Assembly: GCF_019311235.1 (NCBI RefSeq)
Contig: NZ_JAHWDF010000006.1
Location: 1-64,000 of the forward strand
Origin: Mesonia aestuariivivens
GTDB lineage: Bacteria > Bacteroidota > Bacteroidia > Flavobacteriales > Flavobacteriaceae
Direction of reading: 5' to 3'
Length of the DNA stretch: 64,000 nt
Under the pieces are notes generated by a model that saw nothing but the letters and a program-made list of their open reading frames with translations, had not been told where the DNA came from and made no database searches. Of the stretch, positions 55,281 through 63,709 are shown piece after piece (within the stretch, counting starts at the first letter, position 1; each line of letters begins with the position of its first letter). Position numbers and translations under genes: made by a program.

Positions 55281-56573
55281 ATGGGTGATAATTCCTCTAA
55301 ACTAAGTCCCATTTCAGTTTGGGCTCTTGCCGCCGGTGGTATGGTTGGTGGTGGTATTTACACTGTTCTTGGGGTAGTAATTGCTGTCTCTGCACAATGG
55401 ACGTGGTTAGCCTTTATTTTAACAGGACTAATTGCTATTCCCTCTGCTTATAGTTATGTATATTTAACCAATAAATTTCACGAAGAAGGCGGTGCTTTTG
55501 TCTTTCTAGAAAAAGTAGATGATAAAAAAATGGCTGGAAATCTAAGTTGGCTATTAATTATTGGTTATGTGTTAACCATATCTGTGTATGCTTATGCCTT
55601 TGGGCATTACCTCTCGTTTGCTTTTCATGGAGATCCTTTATTAATGCGATTGCTTGCCGCAGGAATTGTTATTGCCTTAATTCTTCTAAATTTAGCTGGA
55701 GTAGGAAAACTTACCAATGTAGAAATTATCATTGTAACTGTAAATTTATTGGTTTTACTAGCTTTAGGTATATACGGTTTAGCCAATTGGGATACTACCC
55801 AATTAACCGCAGGAATAAGTCCGCGGCCTATGTGGTCTAGTTTAATTGGAGGCGCTTCTATATTTATGGCCTATGAAGGGTTTCAGCTCTTAACCTATGA
55901 ATATGATAAAATTAAAAATCCAGATAAAAGTTTTATGCCTACGCTAATGAGTGCCGTAATCTTTGTGGTTATTTTATATGCAGTAGTTGCTTTAGGTGCC
56001 ACTATGGTTGGTGGTGCGGCTTCTATGATTAGTTTTAAAGAAATTGCACTTTCAATTGCTGCTGAATCTGCTTTTGGAAAAACCGGACTTATTGTGATGA
56101 CGGTGGCTGCAGGTTTTGCCACTGCAGCCGCTATTAACTCTACCTTATTCTCTACTGCTAACTTGGCAAAACGTATTGCTTCTCAAAAAGAATTACCTTC
56201 TTGGTTTAATCATACCAATAAAAATGATGTACCAGATCGTTCTATTATTGTATTAGGGGTTTTAGCAGGAATTTTAGCCATTGTGGGATCTTTAAGTTCT
56301 TTAGTAGAAGCGGCAAGTTTAGCTTTCTTATTCACCTTCGGAATTGTAAATTGGATTGCTTTTAGAGAATCTGAAAAAAGAAAATGGATCCCTTTAGTAG
56401 GAATTGTTATTGGCATCTTAGTAGGGGTTTCTTTAATTTTTAGATTAGTAATTTCTAAACCAATTGCACTTGGCGGAATATTAGCAATCGTATTACTTAT
56501 TATGCTTGGCAGACCTTATGTATTAAAACAAAAAGAAAAGACACAACAAAAAGCTAAACAAGATGAAAATTAA
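55281..56573 (+). CDS. APC superfamily amino acid permease
   Basis: The 430-aa protein has about 12 predicted membrane helices. The first holds AAGGMVGGGIYTVLGVV, the unwound substrate-binding motif of APC transporters. FMAYEGFQLLTYEYDKIKNPDKSFMP (residues ~196-222) is the conserved helix 6 to loop region. It transports amino acids or related compounds by proton or sodium symport; the substrate cannot be read. The C-terminus is Lys/Gln-rich. It overlaps the lipoprotein gene downstream by 11 bp. Confidence 0.9.
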   Translation: MGDNSSKLSPISVWALAAGGMVGGGIYTVLGVVIAVSAQWTWLAFILTGLIAIPSAYSYVYLTNKFHEEGGAFVFLEKVDDKKMAGNLSWLLIIGYVLTISVYAYAFGHYLSFAFHGDPLLMRLLAAGIVIALILLNLAGVGKLTNVEIIIVTVNLLVLLALGIYGLANWDTTQLTAGISPRPMWSSLIGGASIFMAYEGFQLLTYEYDKIKNPDKSFMPTLMSAVIFVVILYAVVALGATMVGGAASMISFKEIALSIAAESAFGKTGLIVMTVAAGFATAAAINSTLFSTANLAKRIASQKELPSWFNHTNKNDVPDRSIIVLGVLAGILAIVGSLSSLVEAASLAFLFTFGIVNWIAFRESEKRKWIPLVGIVIGILVGVSLIFRLVISKPIALGGILAIVLLIMLGRPYVLKQKEKTQQKAKQDEN

Positions 56574-57318
56574 ATTAATCTCATTAGTTACCGCCCTTTT
56601 ATTAATTACCAGTTGTGTTTCAACAAATAAAAAACCTGCACAACTACGTATAGGTCAGTTTTTATTTACTGAAAAACCAATTGAAATTGACTTTAAAAAA
56701 GATAACCAATCGGTAGTTCAGCAACAGATGAAGTATACCGAATTATCTACTTATAAAAAATTACCTTCAGGAACTTATACCATAGAAGTAAAACTAGAAA
56801 ATAAATTACTACTTCAGAAAAAAGTAGGTATTGGTACAAATGGTATTTATACCTTAATTTTGTATGGTATACCCCAAGAACACCCACAAACTAATGAGCA
56901 AACCACAACAACTAAATTGCATGAAATTGTAGAAGGTGAAGAAAACAATACTTCTAATGGAAATTTACCCCAACTTAAAATATTAAATGATGAGTTTGAA
57001 TGTGCTCCTGATGAAGCAAAAATAAGATGGATTCATTTAGCAGCAGGAGTCGAAGAAATTTCAGCAGAAGCAACTTCAACAGAAAAAACTGTATCGTTAT
57101 CTTCACTTACTTATCCTAAAATCACAAATACTAAAGCTTTAGCACCACTTCAACAAAAAATAAATTGGAAACTAAAAGGAAGTAAAGTTAAGGTTGCAGA
57201 AAAACAACTCTCTATAAAACCCCAATTATTATATACCGCTTTTATACTTGGTATTGAAGGAAAATATATAGACAGTTTAAAAGTTGTTACTGGTGAAACC
57301 CCAAAGAAAAAATTTTAA
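56563..57318 (+). CDS. DUF4397-like lipoprotein
   Basis: The 251-aa protein has a lipoprotein signal, with Cys18 in LLLITSCVSTN. Residues ~28-105 and ~145-235 look like two beta-sandwich repeats: LRIGQFLFTEKPIEIDF ... YKKLPSGTYTIEVKL ... GIYTLILYG, then IRWIHLAAGVEEISAEA, as in DUF4397-type domains. It is probably attached to the outer membrane. Its function and its relation to the permease it overlaps are unknown. Confidence 0.68.
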   Translation: MKIKLISLVTALLLITSCVSTNKKPAQLRIGQFLFTEKPIEIDFKKDNQSVVQQQMKYTELSTYKKLPSGTYTIEVKLENKLLLQKKVGIGTNGIYTLILYGIPQEHPQTNEQTTTTKLHEIVEGEENNTSNGNLPQLKILNDEFECAPDEAKIRWIHLAAGVEEISAEATSTEKTVSLSSLTYPKITNTKALAPLQQKINWKLKGSKVKVAEKQLSIKPQLLYTAFILGIEGKYIDSLKVVTGETPKKKF

Positions 57319-57342
57319 AAACTATTTTTACAAAAAATATTT

Positions 57343-57699
57343 ATGGGAATTATAAAGCTGAATAATATACGCGTTTACGCCAATCACGGATGTTTAACGG
57401 AAGAAGGAAAAATTGGTAGTGATTACCGAGTAGATTTAGAAATTCATGCCTCTTTAGAAGCTTCCTCTGTTTCAGATGAATTAAAAGATACGGTTGATTA
57501 TGTGCATCTTAACCGAATTGTAAAAGAAGAAATGGCAAAACGCGCTAAGCTGTTAGAACACGTAGCCAAACGTATTATAGATCGCATTTTTGACGAGCTA
57601 GAAATGGTTGAACAAGCGGAAGTTGCGGTTTCTAAAATTAATCCGCCATTAGGTGGTGATGTAGAAAATGTGACAATTATACTATCTAAAGCAAGATAA
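57343..57699 (+). CDS. folB: dihydroneopterin aldolase
   Basis: The 118-aa protein shows IRVYANHGCLTEEGKIGSDYRVDLEI (residues ~9-34, catalytic Glu22 region), the DTVDYVHLNRIVKEEM segment and KINPPLGGDVENVTIIL near the C-terminus, the FolB pattern. It cleaves dihydroneopterin in tetrahydrofolate synthesis. It starts 24 bp after the lipoprotein gene. Confidence 0.95.
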   Translation: MGIIKLNNIRVYANHGCLTEEGKIGSDYRVDLEIHASLEASSVSDELKDTVDYVHLNRIVKEEMAKRAKLLEHVAKRIIDRIFDELEMVEQAEVAVSKINPPLGGDVENVTIILSKAR

Positions 57700-57732
57700 T
57701 TGTTTTCTTTTAGCTAAAAATTATTACATTTG
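57700..57732 (+). promoter_or_regulatory. promoter of tRNA-Cys
   Basis: TTG (57700-57702) and TACATTTG (57725-57732, TAnnTTTG) with 22 bp between them, ending 17 bp before the tRNA. Confidence 0.65.
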
Positions 57733-57749
57733 CAGTCCTTAACATAAAG

Positions 57750-57820
57750 GGTGCCGTGGCCGAGTGGCTAGGCAGTGGTCTGCAAAACCATCTACAGCGG
57801 TTCGAATCCGCTCGGCACCT
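57750..57820 (+). tRNA. tRNA-Cys (GCA)
   Basis: 71 nt. The acceptor stem GGTGCCG/CGGCACC (57750-57756, 57813-57819) is perfect, with U as discriminator base, an identity element of tRNA-Cys. The anticodon stem GTGGT/ACCAT encloses the loop CTGCAAA, with anticodon GCA at 57782-57784. The T arm has GGTTCGAATCC. CCA is not encoded. It has its own promoter and terminator. Confidence 0.97.
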
Positions 57821-57821
57821 C

Positions 57822-57857
57822 AAAAAAAGCCTTTCTAAATTTAGAAAGGCTTTTTTT
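57822..57857. terminator. bidirectional terminator after tRNA-Cys
   Basis: 18-bp perfect inverted repeat (57822-57839 and 57840-57857) with core GCCTTTCTAAA, A7 and T7 ends. The stem reaches the stop codon of the convergent LysE gene. Confidence 0.9.
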
Positions 57858-58551
57858 ATGATTCATTACTAGTTGGCATTACATTTTCTACGCTATTTTC
57901 AAGCTGTCCCATTTCTGAAGGGAAAATTCCTCTACAGACCAGTACCAATCCAAAAATAACAATGAGTAGGCTTATGCCTCGTTTTAATCTATAAATTCTA
58001 TTTGGTGTTAACTTATGGTTTAAACGTTTTGCAAGTAAAATTTTTAGTAAATCTATTACAAAATAAGTGATAATAACGGTAGAGAAAAAAACAAACAACC
58101 GGTTAGGATCCATTTCTAATTGCGGTCCAAACACAATAATTAATCCCAACCAAAAACCTAAAACGCCAATATTTACAAAATTTATAAGGAAGCCTTTTAT
58201 GGTTAATTGAAATAACGCCCCTTTTTTAAGCTTTCTAATGCCTTCTTCATCATCTGGATGCGGTATCGCTTTTTTTTCTTTTACGAACGTAATGACACCG
58301 TAAGTAGCCATTACACAACCGCCAAATATAAAAAGTGCGGGATCGTCTTTAATGCTATTTAAAAGTTTATTTGTTCCTAAATAAGCTATAGAAAGAAAAA
58401 AAATATCAGCTAAGATAACACCGATATCAAAAAAAACAGCTGCCTTAAAACCTTTAATTGCAGCGGTTTCTAACAAAACAAAAAATACGGGACCCAACAG
58501 AAAGGCTAAAAAAAGGCCTAAAGGAATTCCGGTTAAAATGTCTTGTAACAT
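57856..58551 (-). CDS. LysE family transporter
   Basis: The 231-aa protein has six predicted membrane helices. The opening TGIPLGLFLAFLLGPVFFVLLETAAIKGFKAAVFFDIGVILADI (residues 7-50) is the LysE/RhtB export signature. A charged loop follows helix 3 (VKEKKAIPHPDDEEGIRKLKKG). The substrate is not predictable. A -7-like element (CAAAGGTA, 58579-58586) lies upstream on the minus strand. Confidence 0.88.
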   Translation of the reverse strand: MLQDILTGIPLGLFLAFLLGPVFFVLLETAAIKGFKAAVFFDIGVILADIFFLSIAYLGTNKLLNSIKDDPALFIFGGCVMATYGVITFVKEKKAIPHPDDEEGIRKLKKGALFQLTIKGFLINFVNIGVLGFWLGLIIVFGPQLEMDPNRLFVFFSTVIITYFVIDLLKILLAKRLNHKLTPNRIYRLKRGISLLIVIFGLVLVCRGIFPSEMGQLENSVENVMPTSNES

Positions 58552-58605
58552 ATAAGTTAATTTCTAAAATTAGTAATGCAAAGGTAAGCAATACAAAATT
58601 GAAAT

Positions 58606-59280
58606 TTACTTCAGCTTTATTTTTCCGCCAAAGGTAGTTTTTTTATCTACTTTTTCAGGATCACCGTAAATAGCTATAGTTCCTCCTGCTTGGACTTTAG
58701 CCTTACAATATTTACTGGTATTTACATCTGCTTCTCCCCCCGCTTGTACTTTTACCTCGGTAGTGTTAGTTTTTAAATCTTCACCATCATATTGCCCGCC
58801 CGTTTTTACATCCACGGTTTGGTTGTTAGCTGTACCTGAAGTTTGAATATAACCACCAGTAACGCTTTTAATTGCTAAATTTTCTACCTCTAAATATCCT
58901 GCAATAATTTGTGCTCCTTCTTGTGCATTTAAAGTTAACAAGGTTTGCTTTACATTTTCTGCAATCTCTACATAAGCACCTTCATTAGCATCGACAACCT
59001 CTGCTGTTTTATAATAGACTTTTACTTTCGTATCGGTTTCACTCCAAAGATTACCTAAACCCATTTTAATTTTTAGCGTGTTATCTTTTACTTGGACAGT
59101 AATTTCATCTTGATCAAAACCAGTAGCGACTAGTTTATTTTCTGTAGAAGGAATTAACGTTGCCTGTATTTTATCATAAATTTTAATTTCTGAAAACTCG
59201 TCTGCAATTTCGATTTCTGTCTTTTGTGCAAAAGATGCACAGCTAACGCTTACCAAGAATAAAAACAATAACTTTTTCAT
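58606..59280 (-). CDS. DUF2807 (head GIN domain) secreted protein
   Basis: The frame opens to 59319, but ATG 59278-59280 gives a clean signal peptide (MKKLLFLFLVSVSCASFAQ). This 224-aa form is preferred. The body is a regular beta-rich repeat: VYYKTAEVVDANEGAYVEIAE, LNAQEGAQIIAG, VKTGGQYDGEDLKTNTTEVKVQAGGEADVNTS. It is a DUF2807/GIN right-handed beta-helix. These proteins are secreted to the periplasm or surface; the function is unknown. A possible -7 element CAAAAATA lies at 59309-59316 (minus-strand sense). Confidence 0.88.
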   Translation of the reverse strand: MKKLLFLFLVSVSCASFAQKTEIEIADEFSEIKIYDKIQATLIPSTENKLVATGFDQDEITVQVKDNTLKIKMGLGNLWSETDTKVKVYYKTAEVVDANEGAYVEIAENVKQTLLTLNAQEGAQIIAGYLEVENLAIKSVTGGYIQTSGTANNQTVDVKTGGQYDGEDLKTNTTEVKVQAGGEADVNTSKYCKAKVQAGGTIAIYGDPEKVDKKTTFGGKIKLK

Positions 59281-59370
59281 AAGGATTTGAATTGAATAAT
59301 TTTTACTACAAAAATACAATCTTAATGATGGTTTTGTTCTAAAAAGGTGTTAATGGAAGGTTTTTAAATG

Positions 59371-59405
59371 AAAAAAGGAACCTTTTTAAATTGGTTCCTT
59401 TTTTT
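59371..59405. terminator. hairpin terminator
   Basis: AAAAAAGGAACC (59371-59382) and GGTTCCTTTTTT (59393-59404) with a 10-nt loop. It sits 17 bp after the TAA (59422-59424) that would end the frame-restored version of the gene to its right, which supports that longer gene. Confidence 0.8.
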
Positions 59406-59421
59406 AAATAACATTATATTC

Positions 59422-59597
59422 TTATTCGCCTAACGAATAATTTGAAAACATCTTTACCTCCCGTGCATAAACTTTATCCCCAAAAAAATTCTCTTCTTCT
59501 ATTAAGTATATTACTTTATAGACCAGTACATTATAAATCTCGATCACATTAAATTTTTGGAAAAGCTCTGGGTACCAAGATCTTATCTTGATTTTTT
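59422..59597 (-). other. out-of-frame continuation of the 59549-59911 gene
   Basis: Reading frame 2 (relative to the annotated gene) is open from the A-run to TAA at 59422-59424. It encodes a protein-like segment, with SWYPELFQKFNVIEIYNV followed by VYLI-like strands, NFFGDKVYAREVKMF and a SLGE end. It has no start codon of its own but follows directly after a single-base change in a homopolymer. Either the gene is broken or the homopolymer was miscalled. Confidence 0.55.
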
Positions 59598-59911
59598 GCT
59601 ATCCAGTCTGGATCTATAAGTTTTCTATCGGGTATTTTTAATGAAGCATCTTGGTATCTACTTTTTATAAAGGCTATAAAATCTTTATCAAAAAAAACAT
59701 TTTCTTTAAAATGGAATGTAACCCAATAATCATATTCTCCCAATACTTTTCTGCCTTTAGATTGAGTTATATTCGTTTGGCTCTGTACCCCAGCTGTATA
59801 AATATAAAGCGTGTCTTGACTGTACTTTCCTCTTAACTCCTTCAAGTTGTTTTGTGCATAACCACATTTAAAAAAGAGAAAAAAAATAATAAAAAAAAAT
59901 CTTTTATTCAT
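59549..59911 (-). CDS. small secreted protein, C-terminus probably lost by frameshift
   Basis: As written this is a 120-aa protein with a signal peptide (MNKRFFFIIFFLFFKCGYAQ). The mature part has GKYSQDTLYIYTAGVQSQTN and YDYWVTFHFKENVFF. I do not recognise the family. The last residues (LVPRAFPKI) look unnatural. One added T in the T6 run at 59592-59597 would join it to a continuation ending at 59422 (see the 59422-59597 entry), giving about 162 aa. It starts 9 bp after the Cys-rich lipoprotein gene and was probably co-transcribed with it. Confidence 0.65.
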   Translation of the reverse strand: MNKRFFFIIFFLFFKCGYAQNNLKELRGKYSQDTLYIYTAGVQSQTNITQSKGRKVLGEYDYWVTFHFKENVFFDKDFIAFIKSRYQDASLKIPDRKLIDPDWIAKNQDKILVPRAFPKI

Positions 59912-59920
59912 AGTTCTATT

Positions 59921-60740
59921 TTAATCAAAAGTCCCTGCATAAATTATATATTGGTTCCAAATAAAATATTTCACAGGATCACTTTCTATTTCATCTTGAA
60001 AGGCTTGGGTATCGTGCAAGCCTGCCATGGAAATATTGGTAAAAAAATCGTTCCAATTAAAATAAGTTTCCGAGAAATTTGGATTATTTGGATCGTTTAT
60101 TTCAACACCATCATAATAATTCTGCTGATTTTGAGGTATAAGATCATATTTTAGTAAGGCAAGATTATCTGCCAAGGCTGGTAGCAAATAATCAAATATA
60201 AAATCGTGCTGAGTATAGCCTTTTACACTACAAGTACAAATAGGATCTCCTGGTGCATGACCTGCACAGCTACAAGGTACATTACTAGAAACTGTTACAT
60301 AACCACAAGGAAAAGATAGCACACTATTACCAGATACTGGAATCCAGGTTATGGGTTTATCTGTTTTACTGTCATACCGCATTATAAAACTATTTTCTTC
60401 TCCCTCTTTTGGAATAATAACCACATAGTTTTCATAATAATCTTTCAGCTTATTTGAATAATCTTTGGGATTTACTGAAATTATTCCAGAAGTGATAGAT
60501 TTTCCGTATTCATTTTCTTTGGTTATACTAGGCCCATAATATACATGAGTTAGTGGTTGGTCATTTTGAGTATCAAAATTTTGATTTCTATTAAAATTTA
60601 AATTGTTAGTATTTAAATTTTCACTTTTTTCTGATTGAGAAGTTACTTCTTGAATATCTTCTTTCTCACAACTTATGAAAAAAGTAGATAAGATTAGAAA
60701 TAAAAATAACCTAGCTGAATAGCTGAATAGAATTTTTCAT
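59921..60740 (-). CDS. Cys-rich lipoprotein, start frameshifted
   Basis: A GTG start at 60424 would give 167 aa, but the frame stays open to 60736. The upstream codons encode a convincing lipoprotein signal and lipobox (LSTFFISCEKED). ATG 60738-60740 is out of frame by one base; one fewer A in the A5 run at 60733-60737 (T5 on the plus strand) would give MKILFSYSARLFLF and a ~272-aa lipoprotein. The mature part holds the motif PCSCAGHAPGDPICTC, which resembles the C-x-C-x-GH-x-x-G-x-x-C-x-C motif of some Bacteroidota secreted proteins of unknown function. It may be a recent pseudogene or a sequencing artefact. Confidence 0.62.
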
Positions 60741-60894
60741 AAATAATTGGTTTTATTAAGTTTATACAACTAAAGTAATCAATTAAAATGAATAACTACT
60801 ATATATATAACTTTATTTTAAAAAAATATAAAGCACTTTTATATTAAGAAGAATGCTAATTCTCAAAATAAAAGCGCTATCAATAAATATTATT

Positions 60895-63099
60895 CTAAGC
60901 TTCTATTTCTTTACGAGCACCTATTAAATTAAAATCTAAATGACGTTTTACTAAATCGGCATTTTTTACCGTTACGTAAACCTCGTCACCTAGTTGATAT
61001 ACTTTATCTGAATCTCTACCAACAATGGCAAAGTTATCTTGATCGAACTCAAAATGATCTTCTTTAATATCGCGTAAACGTACCATACCTTCACATTTAT
61101 TTTGCTCGATTTCTACGTAGATTCCCCATTCGGTCACTCCAGAAATAACACCAAGAAATTGTTCATTTTGGTGATCTTGCATAAACTTCACCTGCATATA
61201 TTTAATAGAATCTCGCTCGGCACTGGTAGCAAACATTTCCATATCGCTACAATGGTTACAACGACCTTCATATTCTTCTTCGTTAGCAGATTTTTCTCCG
61301 TCAAGGTAATGTTGCAATAAACGATGCGCCATGACATCTGGATAACGCCTAATAGGAGAAGTAAAATGTGAATAATAATCGAAGGCTAAACCGTAATGAC
61401 CAATATTTTGAGTACTGTAATAGGCTTTACTCATGGTACGAATAGTCAAGGTATCGACCATGTTCTGTTCTTTTTTACCTTGAACATCTTTTAAAAGTCC
61501 GTTTAAAGAGCTGCTCACCGATTTTCTATCTTTCAGGTTAAGCTTGTAACCAAACTTACCTACGAGGCTTTCTAATGCCGCTAATTTATCGTCATTGGGT
61601 TCGTCGTGACAACGGTAAACAAATGTTTTTTGTGGCTCTTGCTTGCCAATAAATTCTGAAACTTTTTTGTTAGCCAACAACATAAATTCTTCAATAAGTT
61701 TATTGGCATCTTTAGAGGTTTTAAAATAAACACCAATTGGTTCATTGTCTTCATCTAAATTGAATTTCACTTCAACTTTATCAAAAGAAATAGCTCCACT
61801 TGCCATTCGTTTGCTTCTCATTTTTTTTGCTAAACGGTCTAAGGTCAACACTGCATCTACAATTTCTGGTTGTGCTTCGTAAGCCTCATCTGTAATTGAA
61901 ATTTCAGCTGGTATTTTTCCTCTTTTTGTTTCAATAATTTGTTGTGCTTCTTCATAAGCAAAACGAGCATCACTGTAAGTAACCGTTCTACCGAACCAAT
62001 TATTGACTACTTGCGCATTTTTATTGATTTCAAAAACTGCTGAAAAGGTATATTTTTCTTCGTGCGGTCGTAAGGAACACGCATTATTTGATAAAACTTC
62101 TGGAAGCATTGGCACTACGCGATCTACCAAATAAATAGAGGTGCCACGTTCGTAAGCTTCTTCATCTAAAATAGTACCTGGTTGCAGGTAATGTGAAACA
62201 TCTGCAATGTGAATACCAACTTCGTAATTACCATTTTCTAAGATTTTAAAACTTAGCGCATCATCAAAATCTTTGGCATCTTTGGGATCTATCGTAAAGG
62301 TAAGTCTATCGCGCATATCGCGACGCTTTTTGATTTCACTTTCTTGTATTGAAGTATCTAAATTATTTGCAAATTCTTCTACTTCTTTCGGGAAATCTGT
62401 CGGTAAACCGTTTTCTGCTAAAATAGATTGCATTTCGGTTTCATGACTTCCTGCTTCTCCTAAAACTTCAATTATTTTACCATTTGGAGAGTCTTTCTTT
62501 TCTGACCAACTTTCCATTTTCACTAAAACTACTAAACCGTCTTTAGCTTCTTCAGTAATGTTTTCTTTCGGAATAAATATATCGGTATACATTTTAGGAT
62601 TTTGCACTTCTACAAATCCAAAATTGTCATTAAGTCGTAATATTCCTACAAAATTTTCTTTCTTTCGGGTGATAACTTCTACGACTTCTCCTTCACTTTT
62701 TCTTCCTTTTCGTTGGCGATAAACGTATACTTTTACCTCGTCGCCATCTAACGCTCTGTTTAAATTTTTACTAGGTATATAAATATCATCTTCTAATTCT
62801 TCTACAATCACATAACCATCTTTACGAGTAGTCATGTCTAACTTACCGGTAAAATAATTAACGCGTTCGTTAATTTGAAATTTACCAGGATCTGCTTGTA
62901 AAATTTGTTTGCCTTTGGTGAGTTTCGCTAATTCTTTAATAATTTGATTTCTGCTATTTGCATCGTTTACATCAAGTTTAGCAGCGATTTGCTTGTAATT
63001 AAAGTTTTGGCTTGGATTTTTTCTTAATATATCTAAGATCTTTTTAGAAAGACCTGCAATGCTTTTAGTATTATTTTTTTTACTTCTTCGTTTTGCCAT
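60895..63099 (-). CDS. rnr: ribonuclease R
   Basis: The 734-aa 3'-5' exoribonuclease begins with an HTH-like domain (SKKILDILRKNPSQNFNYKQIAAKL), followed by two cold-shock domains, and the RNB catalytic domain with TIDPKDAKDFDDALSF (D residues binding Mg2+, ~residues 270-285). It ends in an S1 domain (GVISGVTEWGIYVEIEQNKCEGMVRL). It degrades structured RNA. The flanking upstream gap contains a 14-bp inverted repeat. Confidence 0.96.
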   Translation of the reverse strand: MAKRRSKKNNTKSIAGLSKKILDILRKNPSQNFNYKQIAAKLDVNDANSRNQIIKELAKLTKGKQILQADPGKFQINERVNYFTGKLDMTTRKDGYVIVEELEDDIYIPSKNLNRALDGDEVKVYVYRQRKGRKSEGEVVEVITRKKENFVGILRLNDNFGFVEVQNPKMYTDIFIPKENITEEAKDGLVVLVKMESWSEKKDSPNGKIIEVLGEAGSHETEMQSILAENGLPTDFPKEVEEFANNLDTSIQESEIKKRRDMRDRLTFTIDPKDAKDFDDALSFKILENGNYEVGIHIADVSHYLQPGTILDEEAYERGTSIYLVDRVVPMLPEVLSNNACSLRPHEEKYTFSAVFEINKNAQVVNNWFGRTVTYSDARFAYEEAQQIIETKRGKIPAEISITDEAYEAQPEIVDAVLTLDRLAKKMRSKRMASGAISFDKVEVKFNLDEDNEPIGVYFKTSKDANKLIEEFMLLANKKVSEFIGKQEPQKTFVYRCHDEPNDDKLAALESLVGKFGYKLNLKDRKSVSSSLNGLLKDVQGKKEQNMVDTLTIRTMSKAYYSTQNIGHYGLAFDYYSHFTSPIRRYPDVMAHRLLQHYLDGEKSANEEEYEGRCNHCSDMEMFATSAERDSIKYMQVKFMQDHQNEQFLGVISGVTEWGIYVEIEQNKCEGMVRLRDIKEDHFEFDQDNFAIVGRDSDKVYQLGDEVYVTVKNADLVKRHLDFNLIGARKEIEA

Positions 63100-63206
63100 T
63101 TATTATTTTCTCTATTGATTCTAAAAATACATTTAAATATTTAGAATAGCTTTTTTTAGGATTAAAATTTTGTTAAGTACCACTTACAAAAAAATCATAG
63201 TAGCTT

Positions 63207-63248
63207 AAAATTAAGATAACTTAGATAAGTTAATGTTATCTTAATTTT
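63207..63248. repeat. 14-bp perfect inverted repeat upstream of rnr
   Basis: The arms AAAATTAAGATAAC (63207-63220) and GTTATCTTAATTTT (63235-63248) surround a 14-nt loop and are followed by Ts. It lies between divergent transcription units, where a terminator is not expected, so it may be regulatory or structural. Confidence 0.55.
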
Positions 63249-63276
63249 TTATAAATTGTAGGTATAAATATTGCCA

Positions 63277-63429
63277 ATGTATAAGCAAAAGAACATATAT
63301 CTTTTCTTTTTTATCATTTTACTTATAGGTATCACTACTATTGTATTGATAATCAATAGTTTATTTGAAAAAAGTAATTATCAAAAGATTGTTAAAAGAG
63401 ATTCTTACACACTTGTAAAGAACTATTAG
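63277..63429 (+). CDS. putative small membrane protein (50 aa)
   Basis: This 50-codon frame starts ATG TAT AAG. It encodes one strong hydrophobic stretch (LFFFIILLIGITTIVLII, residues ~9-26) with positive residues before it and a Lys/Arg-rich tail (KRDSYTLVKNY), consistent with a small single-pass membrane protein. No recognised family. It lies between rnr and the DUF2007 gene in the plus direction. Whether it is translated is uncertain; no clear RBS is seen. Confidence 0.4.
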   Translation: MYKQKNIYLFFFIILLIGITTIVLIINSLFEKSNYQKIVKRDSYTLVKNY

Positions 63430-63445
63430 TTAAGTAATTAAATAG

Positions 63446-63453
63446 TATTTTTG
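63446..63453 (+). promoter_or_regulatory. -7 element upstream of the DUF2007 gene
   Basis: TATTTTTG matches TAnnTTTG, 16 bp before ATG 63470. No -33 TTG at the usual distance. Confidence 0.4.
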
Positions 63454-63469
63454 CTATATATTACTTGCT

Positions 63470-63709
63470 ATGAAAAATTATCTCCCTTTAGCTACTTTCA
63501 ATAATCCTTTTGAATACGCTGTATTAAAATCAATTTTAGAACGTGAAGGTATTCGTTTCTTTTTTCAAAACGAAACTATTATTGGCTTGCTTCCTTTTTA
63601 TTCTTCTCCCTCAGGAGGTATCCATTTAAAAATTCATCAAGAAGACTTTCAAGAAGCAAAGATACTGTTTGAAGAATTTAAATACAATTCTCATTTAAAA
63701 ATTACCTGA
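63470..63709 (+). CDS. DUF2007 domain protein (putative signal transducing protein)
   Basis: The 79-aa protein has LATFNNPFEYAVLKSILEREGI (residues 7-28) and HLKIHQEDFQEAKILFEEF near the end, the DUF2007 pattern, a small alpha/beta fold related to ferredoxin-like/PII-type folds. Its function is not established. It is the last gene before the AT-rich, gene-free right edge. Confidence 0.85.
   Translation: MKNYLPLATFNNPFEYAVLKSILEREGIRFFFQNETIIGLLPFYSSPSGGIHLKIHQEDFQEAKILFEEFKYNSHLKIT

Noticed and set aside
55547-55840. 97-aa Cys-rich open frame on the plus strand
   Set aside because: An alternative frame inside the amino acid permease gene; the Cys-rich look comes from shifted hydrophobic codons.
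57750-57820. tRNA gene as an integration site
   Set aside because: No integrase gene, no repeated 3' tRNA fragment and no change of composition is seen around it.
59852-60154. 100-aa plus-strand open frame next to the Cys-rich lipoprotein
   Set aside because: Antisense to both secreted-protein genes, with poly-Lys start and no domain; not a toxin or immunity gene on this evidence.
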